Part shown: piece after piece, positions 1 through 6,714 of the stretch
How positions within the stretch are numbered: the first letter of the stretch is position 1
Layout: the number at the start of each line of letters is the position of its first letter
The notes under the pieces: model-generated
Database searches by the model: none
What the model was told of the DNA's origin: nothing
The model's input: the letters and a program-made list of their open reading frames with translations, nothing else
Assembly (NCBI GenBank): GCA_031266255.1
Contig: JAISBK010000044.1
Coordinates: 1 to 22,084 of the forward strand
Length of the DNA stretch: 22,084 nt
Reading direction: 5' to 3'
From: Treponema sp.
GTDB taxonomy: Bacteria > Spirochaetota > Spirochaetia > Treponematales > Breznakiellaceae
Position numbers and translations under genes: made by a program

Positions 1-276
1 GACAGCACCTGCCAGTCGAACAACTGCCTTGGCTGAAGAATCGTTATATTTAACTTCAGCAAATTTTGGAATATATAACAAATCCCCGGTTATATCAAAA
101 AAGAAAAAGTTTGGTAACGATATTGACGTTGCAGCACTCTGGAATCTGGTTGCAAAAAAAGCATCGGAATATGGATAAAAAACAAGTACTGTTACAGGTG
201 CCGTATCAGATTCAAGGTCGGCAAACAGTAGATTAGCCATACAAAATAATGTAAATATCAATGCGATTTTTCTCAT
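1..276 (-). CDS. Exported hypothetical protein, C-terminus beyond window edge
   Basis: An open frame starts at an ATG at 274-276 and runs without a stop off the left edge, giving the first 92 residues. It begins with a classic signal peptide: MRK, a hydrophobic run (IALIFTLFCMANLLF), then a likely cleavage site after FA before DLESD. The mature part contains aromatic-rich stretches (FYPYSDAFFATRF, NFFFFDITGDLLYIPKF). A ribosome binding site (GAAAGGAAA) lies about 6-8 bases upstream of the start. I do not recognise the family. It is the most downstream member seen of a run of small exported minus-strand genes. Periplasmic or outer-membrane location is inferred from the signal peptide only. Confidence 0.7.
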   Translation of the reverse strand, partial: MRKIALIFTLFCMANLLFADLESDTAPVTVLVFYPYSDAFFATRFQSAATSISLPNFFFFDITGDLLYIPKFAEVKYNDSSAKAVVRLAGAV

Positions 277-419
277 AAATATTTTCCTTTCATACGTTTA
301 CCCTCATTACGTGGAGCCGAATACATTACCAATCCATACGGGACAACAACTAATCAACAGTTTAGGGTGCGTCTATTTTTATCATACCCAGGTCTGAACA
401 ATCACATAGATATCGACTT

Positions 420-545
420 TTATTGGCAATCATTTTTTTCTAGCGCTCTTAATTGATTATGTTCAACCACATGATCCCAATTCATACAGCCGGAAAACAG
501 AAACTCTATTATAATACCGATTAGAAATACCATGATTATCTTCAT
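420..545 (-). CDS. Very small putative lipoprotein (41 aa)
   Basis: A 41-codon frame starts at the ATG at 543-545 and ends with TAA at 420-422. The product starts MKIIMVFLIGIII, followed by FLFSGC, which fits a lipobox with the lipidated cysteine at residue 20. The remaining 21 residues are hydrophilic (MNWDHVVEHNQLRALEKNDCQ). No strong Shine-Dalgarno precedes the start; only a weak GAG lies upstream. It could be a small entericidin-like lipoprotein or the remnant of a longer one. Its plausibility comes from the lipobox and from its place among other small exported genes on the same strand. Confidence 0.45.
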   Translation of the reverse strand: MKIIMVFLIGIIIEFLFSGCMNWDHVVEHNQLRALEKNDCQ

Positions 546-570
546 TAACATTAATCTCAAACCTTATTTT

Positions 571-614
571 AAACAGAGCTGAAAAACGCATACTCGTGTT
601 TTTCAGCTCTGTTT
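571..614 (-). terminator. Perfect 17-bp inverted repeat, likely terminator
   Basis: The arms AAACAGAGCTGAAAAAC (571-587) and GTTTTTCAGCTCTGTTT (598-614) are perfectly complementary around a 10-base loop. The hairpin lies 25 bases past the stop of the lipoprotein gene at 639-782. The T-rich tail is part of the right arm rather than a separate tract, so it is a reasonable but not textbook intrinsic terminator. Its symmetry would let it work on both strands. Confidence 0.6.
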
Positions 615-638
615 TCATACAGTATGCTCCCAGCATCC

Positions 639-782
639 CTACCGCAAGCTGCTACCAATTGCGTAGCCCAGATCGTATGCTTCCTCATCACTCATTGAAG
701 CGCACGATAAGACGAGATACCCAAAAGCAAACAGAGCGGCAATTACCATGCCAGTTAAAATAAATTTTCTAGTTTTCTTCAT
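639..782 (-). CDS. Small putative lipoprotein (47 aa)
   Basis: The frame starts at the ATG at 780-782 and stops with TAG at 639-641. A strong ribosome binding site (AAAGGAGAAG) sits 6-8 bases upstream. The product begins MKKTRKFILTG, continues through a hydrophobic segment (MVIAALFAFGYLVL), and reaches LSC, a lipobox with the lipidated cysteine at residue 27. The mature part is short (CASMSDEEAYDLGYAIGSSLR). The AYDLGYAIG stretch is typical of small spirochaete lipoproteins, but I cannot name a family. A strong hairpin at 571-614 follows the gene. It lies 47 bases downstream of the secreted-protein gene at 830-1111 and may share its transcript. Confidence 0.6.
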   Translation of the reverse strand: MKKTRKFILTGMVIAALFAFGYLVLSCASMSDEEAYDLGYAIGSSLR

Positions 783-829
783 AGAAAACTTCTCCTTTGC
801 GGTCTTTTCCCACAGTCAAAATTATGGAT

Positions 830-1111
830 TTACCAATTCGTTGTTACCCTTATGCGACTAGCCCGGATGCTCGTAACTTGAACAGGTATCTCCTTGGTCT
901 CGCCGGCTGCCAGATACCCATTGCCATATATTGCGCCATTCTTAAGCCACACCGAAACATATAAATCGTTACCGGTGGTATTCGTAAGGGTTGTGACGCC
1001 CCTGGACTCCGAGTAATTCCATTGAACGCCATCCGTGGTTGCGGCGAACAATACGACCGTTCCCAAAGCAAAAAGTATCAAGAGGACACTTATCACTTTT
1101 TTCGTGTTCAT
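830..1111 (-). CDS. Small secreted protein of unknown function (93 aa)
   Basis: The best start is the ATG at 1109-1111 (MNTKKVISV), because GAAAGGA lies 7-9 bases before it and a typical signal peptide (MNTKKVISVLLILFALGT, then VVLFA) follows. An upstream in-frame ATG at 1150 would add 13 residues and spoil the signal. The mature part of about 70 residues is rich in Thr, Asn and Val and has no cysteine, which suggests a small beta-rich domain. No family is recognised. Its leader resembles that of the next gene upstream (1219-1539), suggesting duplication of the expression signal. A 23-codon upstream frame overlaps its start by ATGA. Confidence 0.7.
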   Translation of the reverse strand: MNTKKVISVLLILFALGTVVLFAATTDGVQWNYSESRGVTTLTNTTGNDLYVSVWLKNGAIYGNGYLAAGETKEIPVQVTSIRASRIRVTTNW

Positions 1112-1179
1112 ACAAATATCCTTTCGTAGTTTAGGCTCATTGCAGAGCATCTTGGAATCTTTTTACGGAAACTTTTCAT
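1108..1179 (-). CDS. Possible leader peptide coupled to the 93-aa secreted protein
   Basis: A 23-codon frame (MKSFRKKIPRCSAMSLNYER, then IFV) begins at the ATG at 1177-1179, five bases after a G-rich ribosome-binding-site-like run (GGGGGGA). Its TGA overlaps the ATG of the downstream secreted protein as ATGA, the usual arrangement for translational coupling. Nothing in the peptide suggests a function of its own, and it may be a chance frame. Confidence 0.25.
   Translation of the reverse strand: MKSFRKKIPRCSAMSLNYERIFV
1119..1147. repeat. Leader repeat, copy A (partner at 1549-1577)
   Basis: Positions 1119-1147 and 1549-1577 match at 24 of 29 bases, both just upstream of a small secreted-protein start on the minus strand and covering its ribosome binding site. 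A second shared word, ATAAAATCCCC, occurs further upstream of each gene (1178-1188 and 1649-1659). The two leaders therefore look like descendants of one duplicated regulatory segment. Confidence 0.6.
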
Positions 1180-1218
1180 AAAATCCCCCCTAAGTTTTGC
1201 GGAAACACAGACACGTTA

Positions 1219-1539
1219 CTATCTGTACAATTTGGTTCCGCGTATATCAACCCAGGAAATGGTACTGTTCTTTGCGGCCCATCCAAATGGAAATGAACCT
1301 ACCTTGGTGCCGTCAGTTTCATAGAGGTTTAAGTATCCATCATTAACACTGTATTGCCCATCGTATGTCTGATAGTCAAAATATAATACCATCTGGCCAC
1401 TAGGATACAAGGTCAATGAAGCGCCACTGCCTTTAAGAGTCTGCTGTTGACGTAATACCAGATTTCTCTGTGCATATACGCTGGCAGAGCCGACAATAAT
1501 TACGAGAAATATCGCAATTACCCCAATTTTTTTGTTCAA
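1219..1539 (-). CDS. Small secreted protein of unknown function, TTG start (106 aa)
   Basis: Translation most likely starts at a TTG (1537-1539) with GGAAGGATGG about seven bases upstream; no ATG fits the frame. The product has a signal peptide (MNKKIGVIAIFLVIIVGSAS, then VYA, cleavage before QRNL). The mature part of about 83 residues has repeated aromatic and glycine patterns (LTLYPSGQMVLYFDYQTYDG, YLNLYETDGTKVGSF) consistent with a small beta-sheet domain, perhaps on the cell surface or in the periplasm. No family is recognised. The leader shares about 29 aligned bases with that of the gene at 830-1111. Confidence 0.7.
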   Translation of the reverse strand: MNKKIGVIAIFLVIIVGSASVYAQRNLVLRQQQTLKGSGASLTLYPSGQMVLYFDYQTYDGQYSVNDGYLNLYETDGTKVGSFPFGWAAKNSTISWVDIRGTKLYR

Positions 1540-1548
1540 ATAAAACCA

Positions 1549-1577
1549 TCCTTCCGTAGTTTATTCTCGTTGCGGAG
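1549..1577. repeat. Leader repeat, copy B (partner at 1119-1147)
   Basis: Second copy of the duplicated leader, in front of the TTG-started secreted-protein gene. The distance to the shared ATAAAATCCCC word is about 40 bases longer here than in copy A, so an insertion or deletion separates them. Confidence 0.6.
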
Positions 1578-1698
1578 TTTTCAACATAAAAGCCCTCAAG
1601 AGCCTTTTAAAAGAATCTTCTCGGTTTCTCAAATCACCCAAAAAACCAATAAAATCCCCTTTTACCACTATCTGTCTCTGGCAGAGCGTATAGTGTGA

Positions 1699-1917
1699 CT
1701 AACGCTCACTACAAACGCCTCTCCCCGGTGGAATCGCCCTTGTCCAGTCCCCGCCGCTTAGGGATCCATGGACCTGCCCGTCAGGAAACGCCTTCTTGAC
1801 TGCGTTTTCGGCAATCTGGGATATTTGCGAACATTCAAGTAGCCGAAACTGATTTTCAAGGCTCAATTCCCTAAAAATTCCGGTTATTTCATCTAATCCA
1901 TTTATCTCAAAGTCCAT
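1699..1917 (-). CDS. Hypothetical 72-aa protein, possibly a phage remnant
   Basis: The frame runs from the ATG at 1915-1917 to a stop at 1699. It is soluble with no signal peptide. The N-terminus MDFEINGLDEITGIF loosely resembles the start of HK97 gp10-like phage proteins (an F-x-I-x-G-L-D-E pattern), followed by an AENAVKKAFPDG stretch, but the C-terminus does not continue that fold and could be truncated. No Shine-Dalgarno is present; AT-rich promoter-like sequence (TTGATATATT, TATAAT) reaches almost to the start codon. It could be a real small gene, a decayed prophage gene, or chance. Confidence 0.35.
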   Translation of the reverse strand: MDFEINGLDEITGIFRELSLENQFRLLECSQISQIAENAVKKAFPDGQVHGSLSGGDWTRAIPPGRGVCSER

Positions 1918-2318
1918 TTGATTATATAATATATCAATTTAATGGATATATCAAGCAATAACAATTAAAAATCGAGGGGATTTAAAGATATCAGATTTTG
2001 AAATCGCAACCTTAAAAACGCAGACTTGCCTGGATGTCCCCAAGATACGAAACCAAGGAAAATGGCAAAAAAATCCAAAAATGCTTCTTTTCCCACTGAT
2101 CTATTTCAAAAACATCTGAATTTGGCGCACAATGCATAGATTACCGGCATTTTTACGCCGAAACACTTGTTTTGATGGGTATTTTTGCCTTACTTCCCGT
2201 ATGGTGCATAACATGTCTTATGAAAAAAAACAAAAAATCGTATATTGTATATTATTGAAGATAATGTGTGGAAAGGATCAAAGGGGTATAAGAGGCGGTC
2301 TCATGCAAAGGAAATCCT
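1918..2318. other. Intergenic region, AT-rich, no gene supported
   Basis: No convincing start codon with a ribosome binding site was found on either strand. A frame open from about 1970 to a TGA near 2119 has protein-like composition but no ATG, GTG or TTG in a usable place, so it may be a relic. The segment from about 2239 to 2256 (CGTATATTGTATATTATT) is a symmetric AT-rich run about 65 bases upstream of the XRE regulator and is a candidate promoter/operator for it. Confidence 0.4.
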
Positions 2319-2642
2319 ATGAAAGATAGGCTTACCAAAATTCGTAAAGCCCTCCAAATGAACCAGGAAGAATTTGCAAAACGCTTGGGCATGACGGGCA
2401 GGGCGCTCTCCATGATCGAGGTGGGGACAAATCTCCTTACTGAAAAGAACATCAAGTTCATTTGCATGACCTTTAATGTAAGCGAACACTGGCTGAGAAC
2501 CGGGGAAGGGGAAATGTTTACCTCGTCCCCCTATAACCGGGAATTTTTCGAGATATACCGGAGTCTTATGCCTGAAACCCAACAGGCTCTGCTGAACCTG
2601 GCAAAACAACTCCTTGAAATCCAGAAAAAAACAGCGGAGTAA
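2319..2642 (+). CDS. XRE-family helix-turn-helix transcriptional regulator (107 aa)
   Basis: A small cytoplasmic DNA-binding protein. Residues 4-60 form a Cro/CI-type helix-turn-helix: LTKIRKALQMNQEEFAKRLG, then MTGRALSMIEVGTNLLT, where the second helix starts at about Q16-E18 and recognition spans about T26-E34. The segment NVSEHWLRTGEGEMF (about residues 53-67) is a hallmark of this subfamily in phage-type repressors. The C-terminal 40 residues are helical and may dimerise. The start is supported by AAAGGAAATCCT before the ATG. A role as a prophage- or element-derived repressor is inferred; no linked partner gene remains. It stands alone, with a possible autoregulatory dyad upstream. Confidence 0.85.
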   Translation: MKDRLTKIRKALQMNQEEFAKRLGMTGRALSMIEVGTNLLTEKNIKFICMTFNVSEHWLRTGEGEMFTSSPYNREFFEIYRSLMPETQQALLNLAKQLLEIQKKTAE

Positions 2643-2655
2643 ACGTACTTTCACC

Positions 2656-2684
2656 CCCTGAACTGCTACGGCAGTGTTAGGGGA
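2656..2684 (+). terminator. Possible terminator after the XRE gene
   Basis: CCCCT (2656-2660) pairs with AGGGG (2680-2684), and CTGC (2664-2667) pairs with GCAG (2672-2675) around a TACG loop. The hairpin begins 14 bases past the stop codon. No good T tract follows, so the call is tentative. Confidence 0.35.
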
Positions 2685-2900
2685 TGATTTGTATTCCGCG
2701 GTGTACTAGGTGAATTTGGAGATTGGAAGGCGCGGAGTTCGGCAGAGCGATAGGATGAATTTTTGGTAGTGATCTACAAAGTATAATGGAAGAATCCTTG
2801 TACTAATCTAAGGAAAGCTCATTCATTATAATAGTAATGACTTATCAAAAAACATGCTATGAAATCTATTTTTGTAATGTTAAATTGCTGAACCGGTAAC

Positions 2901-4022
2901 CTTCAATTCGGAATATGAAATACAGCATAGGGTATCAAACCAGCGAGAGAATCCCGTCAAGCTTGAGCCTGATGTCAGCGGGAAGCGCGGCATACAGTTG
3001 GATGAACTCAAGAAAGGCAAAAATACCAAAACGCTCCCCGCTGTATACGATAACCGAACTTGGCGGAGCAGGCCTCCCCCGCTTCCCTTCCTCACTCCCC
3101 ACTTACCGTTGAAACATCAGATACCCCAAGAGCGTACACACCATATGAAACGCGATAAGCGATAGGTTCGTGCTCTTGAAATCTTCCAATTCCCAGAAAT
3201 CCTTCAACTGCCGGTAGTCCTCCTCTATCTCAGGCCGCATCTCCTATGCCCGTATGATTTGCCGCACCGTCTTTTCCGTATCCGTGGTGACAAACACATA
3301 CGCCTCCTCCTTTTCATCCCATACCACGCAGCTATTAATCGGCACGTCTTCCTCAGGCCCCCCGCTCTCCCCCATACCCCCTATCCCGGGGACAAAGGCT
3401 ATCTTCTGACCCTTCCGCTTCTTGTTCGGATGCGTATGCCATACCGTATCCTGAAAGCCTCACCGCATCATCATAGGCTGTCATGTTCTTTGTTAACGGC
3501 ACATAGCTGTCCACACCCCTCTCCCATTTCAGCCGGTTCACCAGCTCCCTCGACAAAAAAACCCGGTCATTGATCAGGATGTCCCCCGCTTCCCCGTATC
3601 ATCTCCCGGCTTACCTCTAAATCATGCTCGTTGATGCTTCCCAGCCGGATCTCTTCGATCATTCCTCGCAGCGTCGCCAGTTTGTACCCCCGCCTATACC
3701 CTCCCTCCTCGTTTACTACCCCGCAACCCTCATATCGATTGTTCTTCAGCTTGACCTCTATCTTGGTACCATCCCGCAGATGGATCGTTGACTCCACAGA
3801 TCGTCAATAATTCCCAACGCTTTCATCGTTTTGATGATGGTATCGACGAAATGCCCCCTACCGAGCGCCGCCCCCTCGATCCGGCCTTCCCGGATCTTTT
3901 CCCTGATTGGCTTTGTGTATCCTGAGCATAGCAAGTCCCCTCCCAAGGATTGCTTATTAGTATACTACTTTTCCTCTTCTGAGGGGTTTTACCTAAAACG
4001 GTTTTCATATTCCGAATTGAAG
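2901..4022 (-). mobile_element. Decayed insertion sequence with perfect 20-bp terminal inverted repeats
   Basis: The ends CTTCAATTCGGAATATGAAA (2901-2920) and its exact reverse complement (4003-4022) bound a 1122-bp segment that holds a broken transposase read on the minus strand. No matching target-site duplication is visible in the flanks (GTAAC on the left, ATGCA on the right), which fits an old insertion or one rearranged at its edges. The element is shorter than a full-length transposase gene would need, so it has also lost internal sequence. Confidence 0.85.
2935..3960 (-). pseudogene. Broken DDE (IS4-like) transposase
   Basis: Pieces in changing frames read in order on the minus strand. 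They are: an N-terminal piece (REKIREGRIEGAALGRGHF..., about 3946-3800); DGTKIEVKLKNNRYEGCGVV and onward (about 3797-3570); SRELVNRLKWERGVDSYVP with NMTAYDDAV (about 3556-3460); EEDVPINSCVVWDEKEEAYV (about 3350-3290); then, after an in-frame TAG, EMRPEIEEDYRQLKDFWELE ending LMFQR (about 3245-3114); and finally RPAPPSSVIVYSGERFGIF and onward (about 3090-2935). The R-P-E-I-E-E-D-Y-R-Q segment is the usual region of the last catalytic Glu in DDE transposases. At least three frameshifts and one stop are needed, so it cannot be functional. The exact IS family cannot be fixed by eye. Confidence 0.8.
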
Positions 4023-4149
4023 ATGCATAAAAAATTGCTTGCATTATTTCATAAGAGGGTATAAAGTATATTCTAATGGTTCTTGTGGAGGGTTTGTAGG
4101 ATCTAGTTCAATTTTTTCTATTTTTCTATAAGTTTCATGCACTGAACCA

Positions 4150-4222
4150 TTGGTCTCACTCAATGACCAATCCATAGGCCTCACTCAATGGTCTACCAAT
4201 TCTTTGGTCTCACTCAATGACC
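4150..4222. promoter_or_regulatory. Array of three 19-bp repeats upstream of the hydrogenase operon
   Basis: TTGGTCTCACTCAATGACC occurs identically at 4150-4168 and 4204-4222; a variant with four changes (TAGGCCTCACTCAATGGTC) lies between at 4175-4193. The invariant core is CTCACTCAATG. Copy 1 sits in a wider dyad (ATTGGTC at 4149-4155 against GACCAAT at 4165-4171). The word TGAACCATT also appears on both sides of the array (4143-4151 and 4248-4256). Copy 3 ends 8 bases before a TATAAA (4231-4236), where a -35 element would be expected. This suggests binding sites for a regulator of hydCBA; the regulator is unknown. Confidence 0.65.
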
Positions 4223-4255
4223 TAAATGCATATAAAAATCTCAAGATTGAACCAT

Positions 4256-4271
4256 TTCCAGTATTCTGGAA
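4256..4271. promoter_or_regulatory. Palindrome TTCCAG-TATT-CTGGAA in the hydC leader
   Basis: A perfect 6-bp inverted repeat with a 4-base centre lies 31 bases upstream of the hydC start, between the candidate -10 region (4231) and the ribosome binding site. It could be an operator or a small mRNA hairpin. Confidence 0.4.
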
Positions 4272-4302
4272 TGGACAATATTAGTTACGAATGGAGGTAC
4301 GT

Positions 4303-4818
4303 ATGACAACAGCAGGTGTAGGGCTTGCAAAGGACACGGGTTGTCCTGGGAATATAGAATTTCCCCAGGAACTGCTCTCATTCATTGATGAATGGAAGGT
4401 AAAACCCGGTAGTCTCATTATGATCCTGCATAAAACCCAAGAAACGTTTGGCTATATTTCCCGTCCTGCAGCGGAAAAACTCGCCATGCTTACTGGTATT
4501 CCTATGGCACGGATCTATGGGGTTATCACTTTTTATCATTTCTTTAAGACTACTAAACCGGGAAAGCATAAAATTTCTATATGTCTTGGAACTGCCTGCT
4601 ATCTTAAGGGAGGAGGGGACCTTATTGAAGAAGCGCAGCGTCTTTTAGGCATTGGCGATGGAGGAGTTACTGAGGATGGATTATTCTCCATCGATCCGGT
4701 TCGGTGTGTCGGTTGTTGCGGCCTTGCGCCGGTTATAACCGTGGGGAGTGAGACCTATGGGAAGATGACGAAAGGACAGCTTTCTGAGGTAATTGAAAAA
4801 TACAGAAGCCGAGGTTGA
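4303..4818 (+). CDS. hydC: [FeFe] hydrogenase subunit HydC, NuoE-like [2Fe-2S] protein
   Basis: The small electron-transfer subunit of the trimeric, NAD(P)- and ferredoxin-linked [FeFe] hydrogenase, cytoplasmic. I chose the ATG at 4303 because GGAGG (4293-4297) is correctly spaced before it; the earlier ATG at 4291 overlaps that site. The 171-residue product has a helical N-terminal part with the family pattern (SLIMILHKTQETFGYIS, IYGVITFYHFF) and a thioredoxin-like C-terminal domain. Four cysteines bind a [2Fe-2S] cluster: C-x4-C in CLGTACYLKGG and C-x3-C in CVGCCGLAP. The length is normal for NuoE/HydC. It is first in the operon; hydB follows after 10 bases with its ribosome binding site over the hydC stop. 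The NuoE-like subunit is called hydC in Thermotoga. Confidence 0.93.
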   Translation: MTTAGVGLAKDTGCPGNIEFPQELLSFIDEWKVKPGSLIMILHKTQETFGYISRPAAEKLAMLTGIPMARIYGVITFYHFFKTTKPGKHKISICLGTACYLKGGGDLIEEAQRLLGIGDGGVTEDGLFSIDPVRCVGCCGLAPVITVGSETYGKMTKGQLSEVIEKYRSRG

Positions 4819-4828
4819 GGAGGAGCGT

Positions 4829-6694
4829 ATGGCAAACTTAAGCTTGGAGGAACTGCGGAAACTCAGGGACTCTCAAAAGCAAGCATTTAGAAAGCGGGAA
4901 GGCTGTACCCATTACATTCTTACCTGCGGCGGAACAGCCTGTCAGTCCAACAAAGGGGTTGAGATCTATGAGGGCTTGATCGCTGAAGCGGAGAAACAGG
5001 GAGTTAAAGATAAGGTCCAGATCATTAAAACCGGCTGTTTCGGGTTCTGCGAGAAGGGACCGATTGTCAAGGTCCTTCCTGACAATTCCTTTTACGTGGA
5101 AGTGAAGCCAGAAGATGCTCAGGAGATCATTGCCGAACAGGTTATCAAGGGCCAGGAGATCTCCCGCCTTCTCTATAAGGATCCTACCGGAAAAGAGCAG
5201 GTCAAAGGTTCTGCAGAAGCGAGTATTGGGTTCTATCAGAAGCAATTCAGGGTGGTACTACGGAACTGTGGGCTTATCAATCCTGAAGATATTAAAGAAT
5301 ACATAGCCAACGACGGCTATATCGGTCTTGAAAGGGCCTTGTTCGAGCTAAAGGGCGAAGCGGTTATTGAAGAACTTAAAAAATCCGGGCTTCGGGGCCG
5401 GGGTGGCGCGGGTTTCCCCACCTGGATCAAGTGGGATACCACTCGCAAGGTACCAGGGGATGTGAAGTACGTGGTCTGTAATGCCGACGAAGGAGACCCT
5501 GGGGCCTACATGGACAGGTCTACTATCGAAGGAGATCCTCACTCCATCATTGAAGCGATGACGGTCTGCGGTAAAACCATTGGCTCCAATCAGGGCTTCG
5601 TGTATATCCGGGCGGAATACCCTCTGGCAGTTCACCGTTTAGAGATCGCCTTGGCCCAGGCTAAAGAATACGGGCTTTTGGGTAAGAATATCCTAGGTTC
5701 AGGTTTTGATTTCGACATTGAAATCCGTCTCGGTGCCGGGGCCTTTGTCTGCGGTGAAGAAACCGCCCTGCTCCGTTCCCTAGAAGGGCTTCGGGGTATG
5801 CCCACGCCTAAGCCCCCCTTCCCCGCATTCCAAGGACTTTGGGGGAAGCCCACGGTGATCAATAATGTGGAAACTTTTGCCAATATCCCGGTGATCCTCA
5901 CCAAGGGTGGTTCCTATCTTGCGGGAATCGGTACGGAAAAGTCCAAGGGTACCAAGGTATTCGCCCTCACGGGAAAGGTGAACAATTCAGGTCTTGTAGA
6001 AGTCCCCATGGGAACTACGCTACGGGAGATCATCTTCGAGATTGGCGGGGGTATCAAGAACGGGAAGAAGTTCAAAGGCGTACAGACCGGCGGTCCTTCT
6101 GGAGGTATCCTCACCGATAAGGTTCTGGACACTCCCATCGACTATGAAAGCCTTATGGCCATGGGTTCGATGATGGGTTCTGGGGGTATGATCGTCATGG
6201 ACGAGGATGACTGCGTGGTAGACGTGGCCCGGTTCTACATGGATTTCTGTGTAGATGAGTCCTGCGGTAAATGTTCCCCCTGTCGGATCGGTACCACTCA
6301 GATCCTCAACATTTTGAACAAAATCACCAAAGGTAACGGGGAAGAAAGCGATCTGGACAAGCTTGAAGCTATTGGTAAGGCTATGGCCAAGTCAAGCCTT
6401 TGTATGCTCGGCGGGACTGCTGCGAATCCAACGCTGTCTACGGTGAAGAATTTCCGGGATGAGTACCTGGAACACATCCATGATCGGAAATGTCGCTCCG
6501 GTAAGTGTAAGAATCTCATCCGCTATGAGATTAATCCTGAAAAGTGTAAAGGTTGCGGTAAATGTGCGAAGAACTGTCCGGTAGACTGTATCACCGGGGA
6601 AAAGAAGCAACCCTATACCATTGATCAGTCTAAGTGTCTCAAGTGCGGCGAGTGTTTTAAGAACTGCAAATTCGACGCGGTCCTTAGGGTCTAA
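4829..6694 (+). CDS. hydB: [FeFe] hydrogenase subunit HydB, NuoF-like flavoprotein
   Basis: The FMN-binding diaphorase subunit, where NAD(P) and probably ferredoxin exchange electrons with the hydrogenase. The start at 4829 is preceded by GAGGAGG; product 621 residues. Domains in order: a thioredoxin-like [2Fe-2S] domain (C33, C38, C70, C74); the NuoF core with FMN/NADH motifs GRGGAGFPTWIKW (about 190-202), NADEGDPGAYMDR and GAGAFVCGEETALL; a [4Fe-4S] site with CGKCSPC (C479, C482, C485) and C525 in SLCMLGG; and a C-terminal two-cluster ferredoxin domain (C573, C576, C579, C583 and C603, C606, C609, C613). This fused layout is that of HydB in electron-bifurcating hydrogenases rather than plain complex I NuoF. 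Whether this complex bifurcates cannot be proven from sequence. hydA follows 20 bases on. Confidence 0.95.
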   Translation: MANLSLEELRKLRDSQKQAFRKREGCTHYILTCGGTACQSNKGVEIYEGLIAEAEKQGVKDKVQIIKTGCFGFCEKGPIVKVLPDNSFYVEVKPEDAQEIIAEQVIKGQEISRLLYKDPTGKEQVKGSAEASIGFYQKQFRVVLRNCGLINPEDIKEYIANDGYIGLERALFELKGEAVIEELKKSGLRGRGGAGFPTWIKWDTTRKVPGDVKYVVCNADEGDPGAYMDRSTIEGDPHSIIEAMTVCGKTIGSNQGFVYIRAEYPLAVHRLEIALAQAKEYGLLGKNILGSGFDFDIEIRLGAGAFVCGEETALLRSLEGLRGMPTPKPPFPAFQGLWGKPTVINNVETFANIPVILTKGGSYLAGIGTEKSKGTKVFALTGKVNNSGLVEVPMGTTLREIIFEIGGGIKNGKKFKGVQTGGPSGGILTDKVLDTPIDYESLMAMGSMMGSGGMIVMDEDDCVVDVARFYMDFCVDESCGKCSPCRIGTTQILNILNKITKGNGEESDLDKLEAIGKAMAKSSLCMLGGTAANPTLSTVKNFRDEYLEHIHDRKCRSGKCKNLIRYEINPEKCKGCGKCAKNCPVDCITGEKKQPYTIDQSKCLKCGECFKNCKFDAVLRV

Positions 6695-6714
6695 GGAAAA
6701 AGAAGGAAAAAGCA

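Noticed and set aside
2132..2329. 65-codon plus-strand frame before the XRE gene
   Set aside because: No ribosome binding site, overlaps the XRE start and its presumed promoter, and has no recognisable features.
4202..4222. CRISPR-like array in the hydC upstream region
   Set aside because: Only three short 19-bp units with 6-10 base gaps; far too short for repeats and spacers, and no cas genes are present.
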